In this document: piece by piece, positions 1 through 11,579 of the stretch | Numbering within the stretch: position 1 is the stretch's first letter | Layout of the letters: each line of letters starts with the position of its first letter | Source: Parietaria judaica | Lineage: Eukaryota; Streptophyta; Magnoliopsida; Rosales; Urticaceae | Reading direction: 5' to 3' | Length of the DNA: 64,000 nt | Assembly: GCA_954871525.1 (NCBI GenBank) | Contig: OX940865.1 | Span: 6,448,001-6,512,000, forward strand | Position numbers and translations under genes: made by a program | The notes under the pieces: generated by a model | Database searches by the model: none | The model's input: the letters and a program-made list of their open reading frames with translations, nothing else | What the model was told of the DNA's origin: nothing

Positions 1-950
1 CTTTAGTGGTTCTGAAACCCACAACTCCTCTCCTTCCCCATCTCCTACGGCGCTTCACTCGCCTTAGAGCATCGATTTGAGTCGATTTTGCGCTGAGGTA
101 GACGATATTCTTATCCAGATTGTTGACTCTGGATTGGCCATTGAATCAGTGGCGGAACCAGGAATTATGTACCGAGGGGGGGGGGGGGGGGGTCGGATAT
201 AATTTTTGCCAAAATTTTAATTTGAGGGGGTTGTATTAAAATTTTAGTGAAAGTTAAGGGTGGTTTAACTATAATTTTATATATATTTACATTAGATTTT
301 TTTAAAAATAGGGTATTATTTAAACAATTTTTTTTGGAGGGAAGTGGTTTGAACCACACACCCTCTCCACATACATCCGCCAATGCATTGAATCGCTCGA
401 CATTTCAAAACGGAAGAGACTTCCGATCTGTGGATTGAGGGCTTTCGCTTCGAAGATCAAGAATTTGCGGGTTTTGAAATGCTCCAAAACGGGTCGTTTC
501 GTAGATGAAGATCTGAAAATCATTGCGCAGGAATTTCCACGTCTAGAAGAGCTTGATATTAGTGAACCCTCCGAAGAATCGCTTCGGTTAAAGTCGATTA
601 CCGATGCCGGAGTCCTTTCCTTGGCGAAGAGGCTAAAGACATCGAGGAAGATTGTCCTCAATGGTAATTTCGATATCACTGGGAAGTCTTTGATAATTTT
701 GTCGACGAGCTGTTCAAACTTGAGCGAGATTGAATTGTTGGGATGTCATATTGAGAAAAGGGACGCTCCTATATTGATCGATGGGTGTGCGAATTTGACT
801 TCATTATGTTTGCCTAACCTCCAGTTCTCTTCGAAGCTCATTGAGTCATTTGTACGCGCAAACACTCTTCGTGAACTTACTTTCAGAAGTCCGAATATGA
901 CAAAAAAGCTCCTGAATCGCCTAGCAGAGGCAACTTTTTGTGGATTTTGT
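1..950 (+). pseudogene. F-box/LRR-type gene, 5' part, broken
   Basis: The frame encodes leucine-rich repeats of the plant F-box/LRR (AMN1-like) type, with phrases such as KNLRVLKC, FPRLEELDIS and SNLSEIELLG. These proteins are substrate-recognition subunits of SCF ubiquitin ligases; any F-box would lie upstream of the window. Reading starts at the window edge in one frame (LLPHLLRRFTRL) and must shift by one base near position 66 to continue as SIDLSRF. The frame is then cut by a 239-bp hAT element at 147-385; if that element and one copy of its target duplication are ignored, reading is continuous (GLAIESLDIS). After about position 945 similarity ends at a larger insertion and resumes near 3425. 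The gene is therefore a pseudogene. Family assignment is by remembered similarity only. Confidence 0.7.
147..385. mobile_element. hAT-type non-autonomous element (8-bp TSD)
   Basis: The element starts CAGTGGCGGAACC and ends with TCCGCCAATG, and is flanked by perfect 8-bp copies of CATTGAAT (139-146 and 386-393), the duplication size of hAT elements. It carries a run of about 15 G at 176-191. It has no coding capacity. A related end (AGTGGCGGATGGATCC plus a G-run) is seen near 36603. Confidence 0.85.
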
Positions 951-1212
951 ACGCAAGTATACGTATCGAAAATAAGTAATATAATAATAATAAAAGTCGA
1001 TCCCACGGAGAATTGTCACTATTAATTTTGTTAAGTACTAGTCTTTTGTCACCATAATTTTATCTAAACAAATAAAATTGAAATAGATTAAGTAAATAAC
1101 AAAAGGAAAATAAATACTAAAGTTAAAATTTTGGACAAATAGAGAAATATAGAATCACAATCTTTCCTCAACACTTCACCCGATTCTTCATACCATTCCT
1201 ATGATCATTAAT

Positions 1213-2716
1213 GGGTAAATGAGCCAAAAACCCATTTGTGATTCAAGGTTTCGAAAAAATGCCAATTTCTATTTATGGTAATCCAAACAATCCATTAATT
1301 AAAATATGGACCAATATACCCTTCCAATTATTAATTAATATTTAGCATTTAAATTATGTTTAAAATTAATTAGTAATTCGAATTAATTAATAAAATCAAT
1401 ATACATATTTTTTCCTTAAATGTAGCTAAATAGAATAAATGATTATCTTAATCATTCCTTAATTATTTTTGAATTTTTTTTCTCTCTAAACTAACGAATA
1501 TCAAACTTTGTATATTAATCAGTATGCTTTTGCGATTCTATATTTACCAATATCAAACTGTAAATTTATTTACCAATCAAACTATATTTACGATTCTATA
1601 TTTACGTCACTATATTTACGATTTTGTATTTACAGTAAATAAATTTACGAAATTATAATAAAGTTGTAGTTATAAAACTGTAAATATAGTTACAAAAACT
1701 GTATTAAACCTGTATAAAACCATTGACAAAAGCATTTACCAAAACTTGTATAACATGTATTAATCTCGCAAATGCATTTACAAAAAATTCTATAAGCTAT
1801 ATAAACTGTATCAATCGTGAGAAAGCATTGATAAAAACTTTGGTAACACTATTTACAAAAAATATTACCAAACTAATAAACTTTACCAATCCAAAATCAT
1901 GTAAACTAAATTACAAATCAAATATATTACCTTAAAACTGTAAATATATTTACAAAAAATTGTTAATAGATTTATAGAGATCGCAGAAAGCAAGCGCCGA
2001 TGGAGCCATAGTGAAGTCGTACTCAGCAGCCAAGGCCCAATGCTCGAAAAGCGCTTCCATCACTTCGAACTACCAGCTCAGCACAATCGCTTCTCGTTTC
2101 TGTAACGGCCTCGCCGCCCGAAGCTCCCCCGGAGTGTGTTGGGTAGCGGCGAGAGGCTTGAAGCTCGTGGTGGCTCCGGCGAGGGCTCGGTGTGGCTTGG
2201 CGGCGGCGAGGCTGCATTTGGCTGCGCCGAGCGAAGAGGCTAACGAACTCATTTTCTCCACCAGACAAACCACTGTCTTTGGCTTGCTTTGTATACACAG
2301 AGGAGTGTGATCAGACAAAGAGGGAGGGAGGGAGGGAGGGAGGGAGAGAGGAGTGTGATCAGACAAAGAAGGAGAAGAGAGAGACGGAGGGAGGGAGAGA
2401 GGAGTGTGATCAGACAAAGAAGGAGAAGAGAGAGAGAGTGAGGGAGGGAGGGAGGAATAAATAAATTAGGAAATTTTTGGTCAAAGTAACAAATTAAATG
2501 AAAATCTGATAAATAGGGGAAGAATTCAACCATAATTTTAGGAAAATATAAAATCAAAATTAAATATTAAATAATTAAACGAAAATACAAAAATATAATT
2601 AAACCAGGGTTAATATGGTCCAAAATATTTTTAAAATGGGTATAAATGTATTGTTTGAAAGTATGGGCAATTCCCTTAAACCTTATGTTGTTTTTGGGCA
2701 TTTCATGAGTTTTTCT
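1213..2716. mobile_element. Mutator-like element with internal GC-rich segment (Pack-MULE-like)
   Basis: The left end begins GGGTAAATGAGCCAAAAACC; the right end, in reverse complement, is a diverged version (AACTCATGAAATGCCC...). Flanking 9-mers match at 8 of 9 positions (ATCATTAAT at 1204-1212, ATCATTAAA at 2717-2725), the duplication size of Mutator-like elements. The interior contains an abrupt GC-rich block at about 2000-2300 followed by GGAGG-type simple repeats (2320-2455) in otherwise AT-rich DNA. A related left end lies at 13785-13900. It could alternatively be another long-TIR family. Confidence 0.55.
2000..2310. other. GC-rich captured-sequence candidate
   Basis: Composition switches sharply to GC-rich at about 2000 and back at about 2310. 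Long open frames exist on both strands, as expected of GC-rich DNA, so the coding strand is undecided. On the minus strand one frame, MSSLASSLGAAKCSLAAA onwards, resembles a plastid transit peptide in composition (Ser/Ala-rich, no acidic residues), but I do not recognise a parent gene. Confidence 0.35.
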
Positions 2717-3424
2717 ATCATTAAATTGCTATAAGTTGTTAACCAAGACCCCTAATGCATCAAAAAGAACTCTTCCGATATTCAATTCGAGTTATCTTTC
2801 CTAACTAACTAACTATATTCCTATGTGAATTAAATTATGAACGATTCATTAAGCATGTGTTCTTAACGGGTTACACATGCTACATAGGTATATTCCTATC
2901 CTACATAAACTCAAGATTTCCATCATAGATCATGTGTTATCCTATCTACGACTAAACACAAATTTCCTTTTCCCAAAGTTCCTATGGTTTACCAAATCAA
3001 CTTAATTAGTGATCAAGCAATTAAAAGCAATAAGCAAAGGATAGAATAAACAAACTTAAGCAATTGTCATTAATCAAAGAAACGATACTTCAAAACGAGC
3101 TCCATGTGAGTTTCGATTGTAATCCTACTAACGGTTTAGATCATGATGAATCTAGAGAATAAACAAATCACAATGATAGACATTATAGAGAAAGAAATTC
3201 AGCAAAAGAAAGTGATACTAATGGAGAGAATCTCTCGAAAGTTCTTCGTCTCCACCGTTATTTTTCGTAAAACCCGATCTCCAATGGCGTTCTTCGCGTT
3301 TCCTAGCCTCTTGTGATGTTTTTCTCTCCCAAAATTTTTCCCTTAATCTCTCTTTATGATTTCCTTATATAGCCTCCTCATTAGGTTAAGATTAGGGTAG
3401 ATCCGAGTGCAGGTTTGGAGATGA

Positions 3425-4190
3425 CCTTTTCCCGATTCGTTCGGAACTCGAGCTTCTGGACTTGTCTTATTGTGGACATTTGAGCGACGATTGGTTACAG
3501 AAAATTACAAAAAGTTGTCAAAAATTGCAGTGGCTCGATTTGAGGTATTGCGCAGATATCACGGGGAGCAGCGTGATCAGCGCCGGCCCAACATGTGGGC
3601 GAGTTGGGCGGTCGCCCAAGGCCCCTTTTAGAGTAGTCTATGTATATGTTTTGCTATATCGTATAGCTCCTGCAATACCGTTATCGCTCCTGCAATATTG
3701 TATTGCAGGCTCTCAAAAAAAGTCTCATATTAATAATTCGCACAAGGCCCAAAAAGAGTTGGGCCAGCCCTGAGCGTGATAGCAGCCTCAACTACGTGTC
3801 GGAAGTTGCGGTACTTGAATATGACTGATTGTACAGGAATAAAGAGTCTATCACTGAACTTCAAACTCGCCGAGCTAGAAGTTCTAACAGCATACAAATT
3901 GAGTATCGACGACAACGATATGGAGTTAATCGGAAAGATGTGTCCGATGTTGTTGGAATTAAATTTGAGGCGTTGCTCGAGAATCACGAGCAGAGGGGTG
4001 TTGGAGATAGTCAAGAATTGCAACCTACTACGGAAGATCAATCTCGTAGATTGTAACAAAGTGGACATCTGCATCATGCCTCATTTGGTGTCGATGCAAT
4101 CTCTCAAGAGAATTGTCTCGCCGTGCAATATCGCTCCGAACAAGAGGCAGAGAGAAGACGACATTGGCCTTGGATGCCTCTTTTATAGTG
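3425..4190 (+). pseudogene. F-box/LRR-type gene, 3' part (duplication unit A)
   Basis: LRR coding resumes with ELELLDLSYCGHLSDDWL and WLDLRYCADITGSSV, is interrupted by a 195-bp hAT element (3578-3772), then continues IAASTTCRKLRYLNMTD to MCPMLLELNLRRCSRIT and KINLVDCNKVDICIMPHL. The frame is continuous if the hAT element is ignored. The last part (NKRQREDDIGLGC) runs into a tandem duplication junction at 4190/4191. Repeats are of the CC-type LRR found in F-box/LRR and AMN1 proteins. Because of upstream lesions this cannot make a full protein. Confidence 0.7.
3578..3772. mobile_element. hAT-type MITE, copy 1
   Basis: This 195-bp element has imperfect 15-bp terminal inverted repeats (CAGCGCCGGCCCAAC and GTTGGGCCAGCCCTG). 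It is flanked by perfect 8-bp duplications AGCGTGAT (3570-3577 and 3773-3780). It sits inside LRR coding sequence between the codons for GSSV and IAAS. Confidence 0.9.
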
Positions 4191-4828
4191 CGCAGATATC
4201 ACAGGGAGCAACGTGATCAGGGCCGGCCCAACATATGGGCGAGTTGGGCGGTCGCCCAAGGCCCCTTTAAGAGTAGTCTATGTATATGTTTTGCTATATC
4301 GTATAGCTCCTACAATACCGTTATAGCTCCTGTAATATTGTATTGCAGGCTCTAAAAAAAAGTCTCATATTAATGATTCGCACAAGGCCCAAAAAGGGTT
4401 GGGCCAGCCCTGAGCGTGATAGCAGCCTCAACTACGTGTCGGAAGTTGCGGTACTTGAATCTGACTGATTGTACAGGAATAAAGAGTCTATCACTGAACT
4501 TTAAACTCGCCGAGCTAGAAGTTCTAAAAGCATACAAATTGAGTATCGATGACAACGATATGGAGTTAATCAGAAAGATGTGTCCGATGTTGTTGGAATT
4601 AAATTTGAGCCGTTGCTCGTGAATCACGAGCAGACGGGTGTTGGAGATAGTCAAGAATTGCAACCTACTACGGAAGATCAATCTCGTAGATTGTAACAAA
4701 GTGGACATCAGCATCATGCCTCATTTGGTGTCGATGCAATCTCTCAAGAGAATTGTCTCGCCGTGCAATTTTGCTCCGAACAAGAGGTAGAGAGAAGACT
4801 ACATTGGCCTTGGATGCCTCGTTTATCG
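4191..4828 (+). repeat. Tandem duplicate (unit B) of the LRR segment, including its hAT element
   Basis: Positions 4191-4828 repeat 3551-4190 with few differences. The hAT element recurs at 4218-4412, so the insertion preceded the duplication; its left flank now reads AACGTGAT while the right is AGCGTGAT. In unit B an AGA codon has become TGA (4620-4622) after the ELNLSRCS segment, and a CAG has become TAG in the NKRQ region. The junction at 4190 joins ...TTTATAGTG to CGCAGATATCAC. Unit B is a dead copy. Confidence 0.85.
4218..4412. mobile_element. hAT-type MITE, copy 2 (duplicated in place)
   Basis: It has the same 195-bp length and termini (CAGGGCCGGCCCAAC, GTTGGGCCAGCCCTG) as copy 1. It reached this place by segmental duplication, since its flanks are also duplicated, not by a second insertion. 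Confidence 0.85.
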
Positions 4829-5500
4829 TGTACTTTGACATTTATAGATACATTTCGGAATTAGAAAAATAGTTAACTGTCTCAAAAGTGGACTTGCATC
4901 AGTAAGAAAGATTTTATATCTTGCGATCGAAAACGATACTTAATGGACACAGAATAACACCGTAACGGACTTGGCTACAAAAGAAACACGTTTCGGAGAG
5001 GAAGTGTTTTGGTTGCGCAGTTCGTTGTTGGACGGTATAAGAGTGGTTCCAATCATTCAAACTTCCCAATCACTGTCACTCTCCAAACAAAAACATCATA
5101 CGAATTCCAATCAATCAAAAGTAGTTAAAGCAAGCTAAAATTGGTCGGACATTAAGCAAGTATAACAAGTGCTCACCAGAATTATATATAGTTCTAACTT
5201 ATAGACTATATTACAATATTGATAATCGGTTCAAGTACTCAGAAATAAGAATTATTTAATCATTTAATAAACTGATAATGCCTCAATTAATTCTTAAAAT
5301 TATATGACGATACCTTTGAGATTCGCATACAAAATACAAGGACCACTCACATCAAAATCTTAAATCGAAAGATAATAAATGCCTTACGTTGCAAGCAAAC
5401 CTTTATAAACGTTCATATATATCCATTACCTATTTAGCATACTGTATTTTATAAACTGCGAATTGGATGTCATTCAAATACGGTGAAATAACACGCGTTG
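4829..5500. other. Intergenic DNA, no gene seen
   Basis: AT-rich sequence between the LRR pseudogene and the receptor-kinase pseudogene. I saw no coding frame with recognisable content and no clear repeat structure. Confidence 0.6.
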
Positions 5501-5504
5501 CACC

Positions 5505-8500
5505 ATTGTCTCAGCGAGAGCGTTGAACGCGATCTTCCGTAAATGGAACGTGAAAAAGCGACATCGTTTTGGAACGTCAACGGAGAGCCGGGCAGTCAAG
5601 GTGACAGTTAGGCATTGAGGACGAGGTAAGTCCCAGCATCAAATGCAACTGCACATACAACAGTAACAACACTTGCCACATCACTCAGCTGTACGGGAGT
5701 TCTTTTTATCGAATCTCCGTTTAGTTGTTATCAAAGTGTGAGGCTTTTGACTAACCATAATGTTGCGGTTCGATTTTCGGTTTCGCAGGAGATCGAGTTC
5801 AGTCTTTCGATGCTCATGGAGAGATAACGGAAGAGATCACGGCTTTTCAATATATATCTGACATACTTGTATGGAATTTCGATTGAACTTCATTAAATTT
5901 CTCCATTCTAATTGTCATTTTTCTTAATCCGTTTGGTTTTGTCGCCTCTCGGTTTCAGTTTGTTGCCGATTCTGTAAGTACATGTGAAACGACCTTGTTT
6001 TTCGATTTGTGATCAAGTACGTTTCTCAAATTTAGACATTGAGATAATTATATGTGATAAGCGTTTTTCTCAATGATTTGTATGTTGTTTGGTTTTAACC
6101 ATGTATCTCAAGAATACTAGTTCAAATAGTCAGAAAACCGAGTTAGCATTAATGTGTTGACCGATTATTATTTCTAATCAAATAGTAAACACTTTTTGGT
6201 CACAATTGAAGATTATCGAGATGCTTGATTGTGTCTCTTTTAGCTCTGATTTTTTATGGGACGATTCCAAAGGAGCTCGGAAACCTCAAGAATCTCTTTA
6301 TGATGTAAGTTTGTCAGAAACGTTGTTCGAGTAAGTATTATGTACTTAACACGTATTCTCACACCTTTTACGTTTACGTTTCGTCAAGTAGAATTAGAGA
6401 TAAAAATATATGTAGTTTACAGCTTTAAACAAAACGGAGAGCACTTTTCTTGCACTTCAAGAAAGCTCATTTTCATTATATGTTGGGTTGGTTTTAAAAA
6501 TTTATCTTTCTTGACGAGTTTTAGAGCGTTGGGATCAAATAATTTCTCTGGATCGCTCCCTCCAGAACTCGGTAATTCGCAAAATCTAGCGCTCGTGTAA
6601 GTTCTGCTCTCAAATTTTTGTTCGTGTAGCTTTCTCACCGATGCATCACAGTTTTGTACTATAAGTTGGATAGACCACGTACGATAAAACTTGATACGTA
6701 GTTTCATGTAAAACCAATTCAGTCTCTGCAGTTACATCGACAGTTGTGGACTCGGTGGTGTAATTCCGCCACGTTTGCAAAGCTTCAAAACATGAGAGCT
6801 TGTAAGGATGTGACATGACTGTACAGAAACTGTTTATTCCAAAGCCTTGCTTTAATATCTTATTTATTTAGAGATTACTTTTTGTGATTTACTTTTGAAA
6901 TCAGCTACACAACGGATAGCCATTGGAGTGCCAAAAAAGAAAAGAAAAAAGGATAGCCCTTTCTCCGGAAAGTTACCAGAGTTCATCGGGAACTGGAGAA
7001 ACCTAGTCGAATTGTAAGCACTAACACGAACTTAAGATCATGTTTCGTTCCGATGATTTTAACGCACTCGCCTCGAAAACGATTTTGTAGGAGATTGCGA
7101 GAGGAAACTCTTTTGAAGGTCCTATACCAGCAAGTTTTTCGAAATTATCCTCATTGGAATCTTTGTGAGTGTATATATACAGTCTCTCTTGTATATTTAT
7201 CTTACTTCGTTTTCTCTCACTCATTAATACTTCTTTACATATATAATGCAGGAGAAATAGTGAAATATACAATGGAAGCTCTTCTTCTCTCGATTTTGCT
7301 CGAAATTTGACGAATTCGAAAGATTATTAAGAAAAAGAATTCTCTCTGGCTCTATTTTCTAAGGATGAAATCGGGACCAAATTATTTCTCACAACTTCTT
7401 GCAGGGATTTGAGTTTCGACAACCTAGGCGAGATACCGAGCTCCTTGTTCACTATGAGCAAACTCACATTCTTGTAAAAAAATGAAACGTTAATCCTACA
7501 TTTTCAGCTCTTCTGTTACTTCTTGATCTGATTATTCTCAATTTATCATATTTATTTTCCAAAAAACCCAACATTTTTCTTTGGTGCTGCAGATTTCTCG
7601 GAAACGACAATCTGACGGCCGGGTAACATTCCTTGAGCTCCAATCTTCAGAGTATTTATTTATTTATTTTGTCGTCTATTTCTTTATACATTGCTTGATG
7701 CATTTTTTAGGAATTCTTCTTGTGTATCCCGTGACCTTTACCGATCAATTATATTTGAAAGGCTCACTTAGAATATATTTCTTCTTATTTTTTGTTGGTG
7801 GCAGTGATTTTCCATACAGTTACCGCCATGGGTGACATCATTGTCGCAACTGTATGCCTCGCTTTTTTCTTAACTCTTATCGTATAACCCGGACATCCGA
7901 TGCCACATACAATTTCTAAAACTGTGAACTCTTTGTCACAAAAGGATTTTGAGATTGTGGCTGCGGCAGGAGGGGTGGAGAAGGCTTTAGTGAAGAGATT
8001 TAATGTTACCGTTACCGAGAATTACCTCGAAATCCATCTGTTTTGTGCTTGTCGTGCAGCTTCAATGTCATACTGTTAGCTGTGTTCCATTGCTTGTCGT
8101 TCTTTACTTATAAACTTTGTGGTTTCGTTGATCAGATTTTACGCTTAACTTCTGGGGGAGATACATAATAACCAGAAAGAGATACATAATAACTTCTGGA
8201 GTATCACACTGCCTGTTGTGGCTATATGCCTCGTTTTGATCGTCGCAGGATTATTTTATAAACGGAGACGATGAAGGTAAAAGGGCATCAAAATCGAAGA
8301 TAATTTAAAGACTACTTTCGATTTTTTCTTTATCATTTTATTTAATGTTTCGATTTTTTCATTGCTTTGTAGTGATTCTTGGTTTAGGCCCGCGGCAAAA
8401 TACTTTTACTTACTCTGAACTAAGAGCCGCCACGGGAGACTTCAATTCGTCAAATAAGATAGGGGAAGGCGGATTTGGCAATGTTTACCGAGTGAACTTT

Positions 8501-9152
8501 TATATATACAGTTGAACCTCTATAAATTAATATTCGATAAATTAATAGTCGCGATTAAATAATATTTTTGTCCGTTCTCGACTCGGGCCTAACTAGCTAA
8601 ATTAATAATTCGCTAAATTTATAAGATAATAATTTTTTCAGTTTGTATATAGGTCCCAAGTGATATATAAATTAATAATTCAATATAAAAATTACATAAA
8701 TAATTATATAAAATATATATATATATATATAAAAACTATGTAATCACATTAAGTAAAAATATAAATTACATCACTAATTATGTAGTCTTCTTTAAATATG
8801 ATTCTATAATAATTATTACAGCTTTAATTATTACTATTTTAAGAAGTTGTTGTCATTCCTTTTTAATATACTGGGGCTCTTTAATATTTCTACATTGGTA
8901 CTATGATAAAATCTTTTTAAATCATAATAATTGTCTCTCTTGATATTCTTAATATTGATACTTTAATATTCTCGATATAATAAATTGAAATAATTTTTTG
9001 TTACGAAAGATGTTTATATACTTATAGCCGACTAATATTTTTTTCTTCATTAATGTATAAATTAATAAATTATTAATTTATACGTTAATTAATAATTCGA
9101 TAAGATAATATTTTTTGCCGGTCCCAACAATATTAATTTATAGAGGTTCTAA

Positions 9153-9183
<31 letters not shown>

Positions 9184-9460
9184 TTTGCAAAATATTTTTC
9201 TGATATTGAATTTTTAAATGATACATATTTATATAATAAATTGTGAAAAAGATGTATTTGTTAATGTTTTATAGGGTACATTTTCCGACGGGAGGCTGGT
9301 CGCTATAAAAGATCTTTCGGTGTCGTCTCGCCACAGGAGGAATCAATTTTTGGTAGAAATTGGGACAAGTTGTTGTCGCCGGAACTTCGGCATCGCTGCG
9401 TCGAACAAAACTTCGGAACCTGTAAAGCAAAGATTAGCTGAAAAATCGCCTCGGCTGAGT
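5505..9460 (+). pseudogene. LRR-malectin receptor-like kinase (LRR VIII-2 type), decayed
   Basis: Exon-sized fragments occur in the order of the LRR VIII-2 receptor kinases: an N-terminal piece (RALNAIFRKWNV near 5520; KCNCTYNSNNTCHITQLY near 5640-5690), LRRs (GTIPKELGNLKNLFM near 6260; GSNNFSGSLPPELGNSQNL near 6530; FSGKLPEFIGNWRNLVEL near 6960; GNSFEGPIPASFSKLSSL near 7100; EIPSSLFTMSKLTFL near 7430), a malectin-domain tail (AAAGGVEKALVKRFNVTVTE near 7960), a transmembrane segment (ITLPVVAICLVLIVAGLF near 8200) and the kinase glycine loop (KIGEGGFGNVYR near 8460). The kinase continues after a GT-AG intron (8492-9274) as GTFSDGRLVAIKDLS and stops making sense after FLVEIGT (about 9365), so most of the kinase domain is absent. 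There are in-frame stops and frameshifts. It is a non-functional remnant of a surface receptor. Confidence 0.8.
8509..9154. mobile_element. Emigrant-like (pogo-type) element, copy 1
   Basis: The element begins TA/CAGTTGAACCTCTATAAA and ends TTTATAGAGGTTCTAATG, close to the published Emigrant terminal repeat CAGTAAAACCTCTATAAA. It is 646 bp with no long frame, and lies within the kinase intron of the receptor-kinase pseudogene. It is followed by a TG/TA microsatellite (9155-9185). A second copy is at 33989-34641. Confidence 0.75.
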
Positions 9461-9469
9461 CGCGGCCTA

Positions 9470-10590
9470 GGTCGCTCTCTTTAAGATGTTTCGCAGTTCT
9501 GCCTTGATGTAGAAGTTCGTGATTGCCCCGTCGCCCCTAAGATAAAATAAAAAAAAAAAAAAAAACATTGTCTCGACCGAAACCGTGCACTAGGCATCGA
9601 TTGAACATTGTCTTCACAATTTGACACTTTGGAAAGTCACTCTCGGGAAAGCTTTTAAGAGAAGAACGATGATATTTTTGTCTTTCGATCTGATCTTACA
9701 AAGGTTAGTAGAGAAAAAAAGTGATCGAAGTGGATTTAGTGGTAGAGAAATTAAACTGAGAAGAACGTTGGTGCACAACGTACATCAAAAAAATTGGGTC
9801 ACCAAGCAAAATAAGTGGTCTTATTGACTGACCACTTCAAAAAACAACCCACGTCGCATAAGATCTTTAAAAATTAAATAAATATTCTTTGGCTGATTAA
9901 CTTGAAGAAAGCCAACGCAGCAGGGGATTCAAATTAATGTTTAAACGAATATTGCATAGTTAATTTGCGGAGAATTATTAAAATCTATTTTAGACAAAAG
10001 CACTAAAATTTTATTTAACTTGTACACAAGTTTCAACCATCTCTCACTTGAAATTTTCACAGAAGAAAGTAATACTCATCGAGCCAAATAAGATTGTATA
10101 AAGTTATGCTTAAGCAAAGGTGCGTGACGACTTGAACCTTTACGTAATGAAAGTGATTTAAAATATACTAGAGTACAACTCGTAGTTTTGAATTCTATCT
10201 CTGACAACATCTCACACATAACCTTATTAGGGTTTAGTTCATAAAGCTCGTGCAATTATGGCCGTGCACGTATATCCCAGTTCTGTGAATGCTCTACAGA
10301 ATTTGCCAAAATCCATAGGAAGCGGACCCACTTTCACATTCACTTAGGTGAGTCTATCAAGAGTACTCATGTAGCTCGGTACTCCACTCAACATAGAGTA
10401 TAGACATCATTAAGAGCTGAAATTCAGCTCAACCTTTCAATGATTCAAGATGTCATGCTTTGACATAAGTCATAGGAACGGGACTGAATAAGTTATCAGC
10501 ATGATTCACTACTTTACACATGCTGAGTTGTTAGTACCCTTTGAACCTATTTATTGGGATCTCCAGTCTATGGGTTGGGTTGCCTCTACT
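9470..10590. other. Non-coding DNA, partly retroelement-derived
   Basis: No recognisable coding sequence. The right part (about 10100-10590) directly follows, on the minus strand, the end of the copia pol remnant and is probably the non-coding tail of that element. A poly-A-like tract lies near 9546-9565. Confidence 0.45.
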
Positions 10591-10599
10591 ATTGTTCTA

Positions 10600-11570
10600 T
10601 CAATCTAATGGAAATAGTCTCATTCTTTGTCTTCAAGACCCTTTCTCGCGCTAATCCTTTTTCATCAAAGGATCAGCCAAGTTCTCATCAGTCCGTACAT
10701 GATCCACTCTAACAGCACCAGTCGAGAGATGCTCTCTAATGTAACTGTTCTTAAGACGAATTTGTCATCTCTTGCCGTTATAATAACAGTTCTGAATTTT
10801 TGCGATTGATGCAGTACTATCGCAATGGATCAAGATGGCTGGGATTGGTGTTTCCCATAAGGGAATCTATGATAACAAACTTCTGAGCGAGCCTGCTTCT
10901 TCGCTAGCTATAGCTAGTGCTATCAACTCAAACTACATCATCGATTGGGCCAATATAGTCTGTTTCTTAGACTTCCACAAGACAGCCCCACCGGCAATGC
11001 TAAACATGTAACAACTAGTACCTTGGAGTCATCTGAAAGGGTGTTCCAATCAGCATCGCTATATCCTTCAAGGACAGTGGGAAACCTATGGTAATGTAAT
11101 CCTAAGTTCTGGGTGCGTTTTAAATATCGCATCACCCTCTCAATAGCATACCAATGCTCTAAACTCGGTCTACTAGTAAACCTGCATAGTAATCCCACAA
11201 CATAAGCTATGTCGGGCCTAGTGCAATCGGCGACATACGCTGTCGATAATGCTCGCATACTCATTTTGTCTAACACAGTCACCGGTGTTCTTGAACAATT
11301 TGACACTAGAATCATAGGGAGTACAAGCGGGTTTACAGTCAAAGTAATTGTATTTCTTCAAGATCTTTTCTACGTAATGAGATTGATCTAAAGAGAGTCT
11401 CTTCTCAGACCTTGTTATCTTGACACTTAAGATCACATCAGCTTCTCCTAAATCTTTCATGTCAAACTTAGCAAACAATATGCTCTTCACATTATTTATC
11501 AAATGAATGGTAGAGCCAAAGATTAACAAATCATCAACATACATTGGTAAGGATCTTACGGATTTACTGC
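10600..11570 (-). pseudogene. Ty1/copia retrotransposon pol remnant (RT and RNase H)
   Basis: Minus-strand translation gives the reverse transcriptase core MYVDDLLIFGS, then KFDMKDLGEADVILSVKI, the RT-RNase H link (CTRPDIAYVVGLLCRFTSRP, YSDADW) and the RNase H end (HCDSTASIAKIQNCYYNGKR, ENLADPL). The order RT before RNase H and the YVDD motif place it in Ty1/copia. The frame is broken near 11218, and a TGA occurs right after NGKR (near 10755). Gag, protease, integrase and most of RT are absent. It is a dead fragment. Confidence 0.85.
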
Positions 11571-11579
11571 ATTGGTCTT

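Larger units (their letters stand above)
951..3424. mobile_element. Unclassified transposon insertion in the LRR gene (outer element)
   Basis: This AT-rich block separates two parts of the LRR frame. The left side has TACGCAAGTATACG and TCGATCCCACGGAG, phrases I associate with widespread plant retroelement-like repeats. The right side, read on the minus strand, has a TATATAAG box followed by a long untranslated-leader-like stretch (3390 down to 3050). No pol domain was found. The exact ends and a target duplication were not resolved. A second element (1213-2716) is nested inside it. Confidence 0.5.

Noticed and set aside
10627..10809. Plus-strand 60-codon frame
   Set aside because: It is antisense to the copia RNase H end and is only a shadow.
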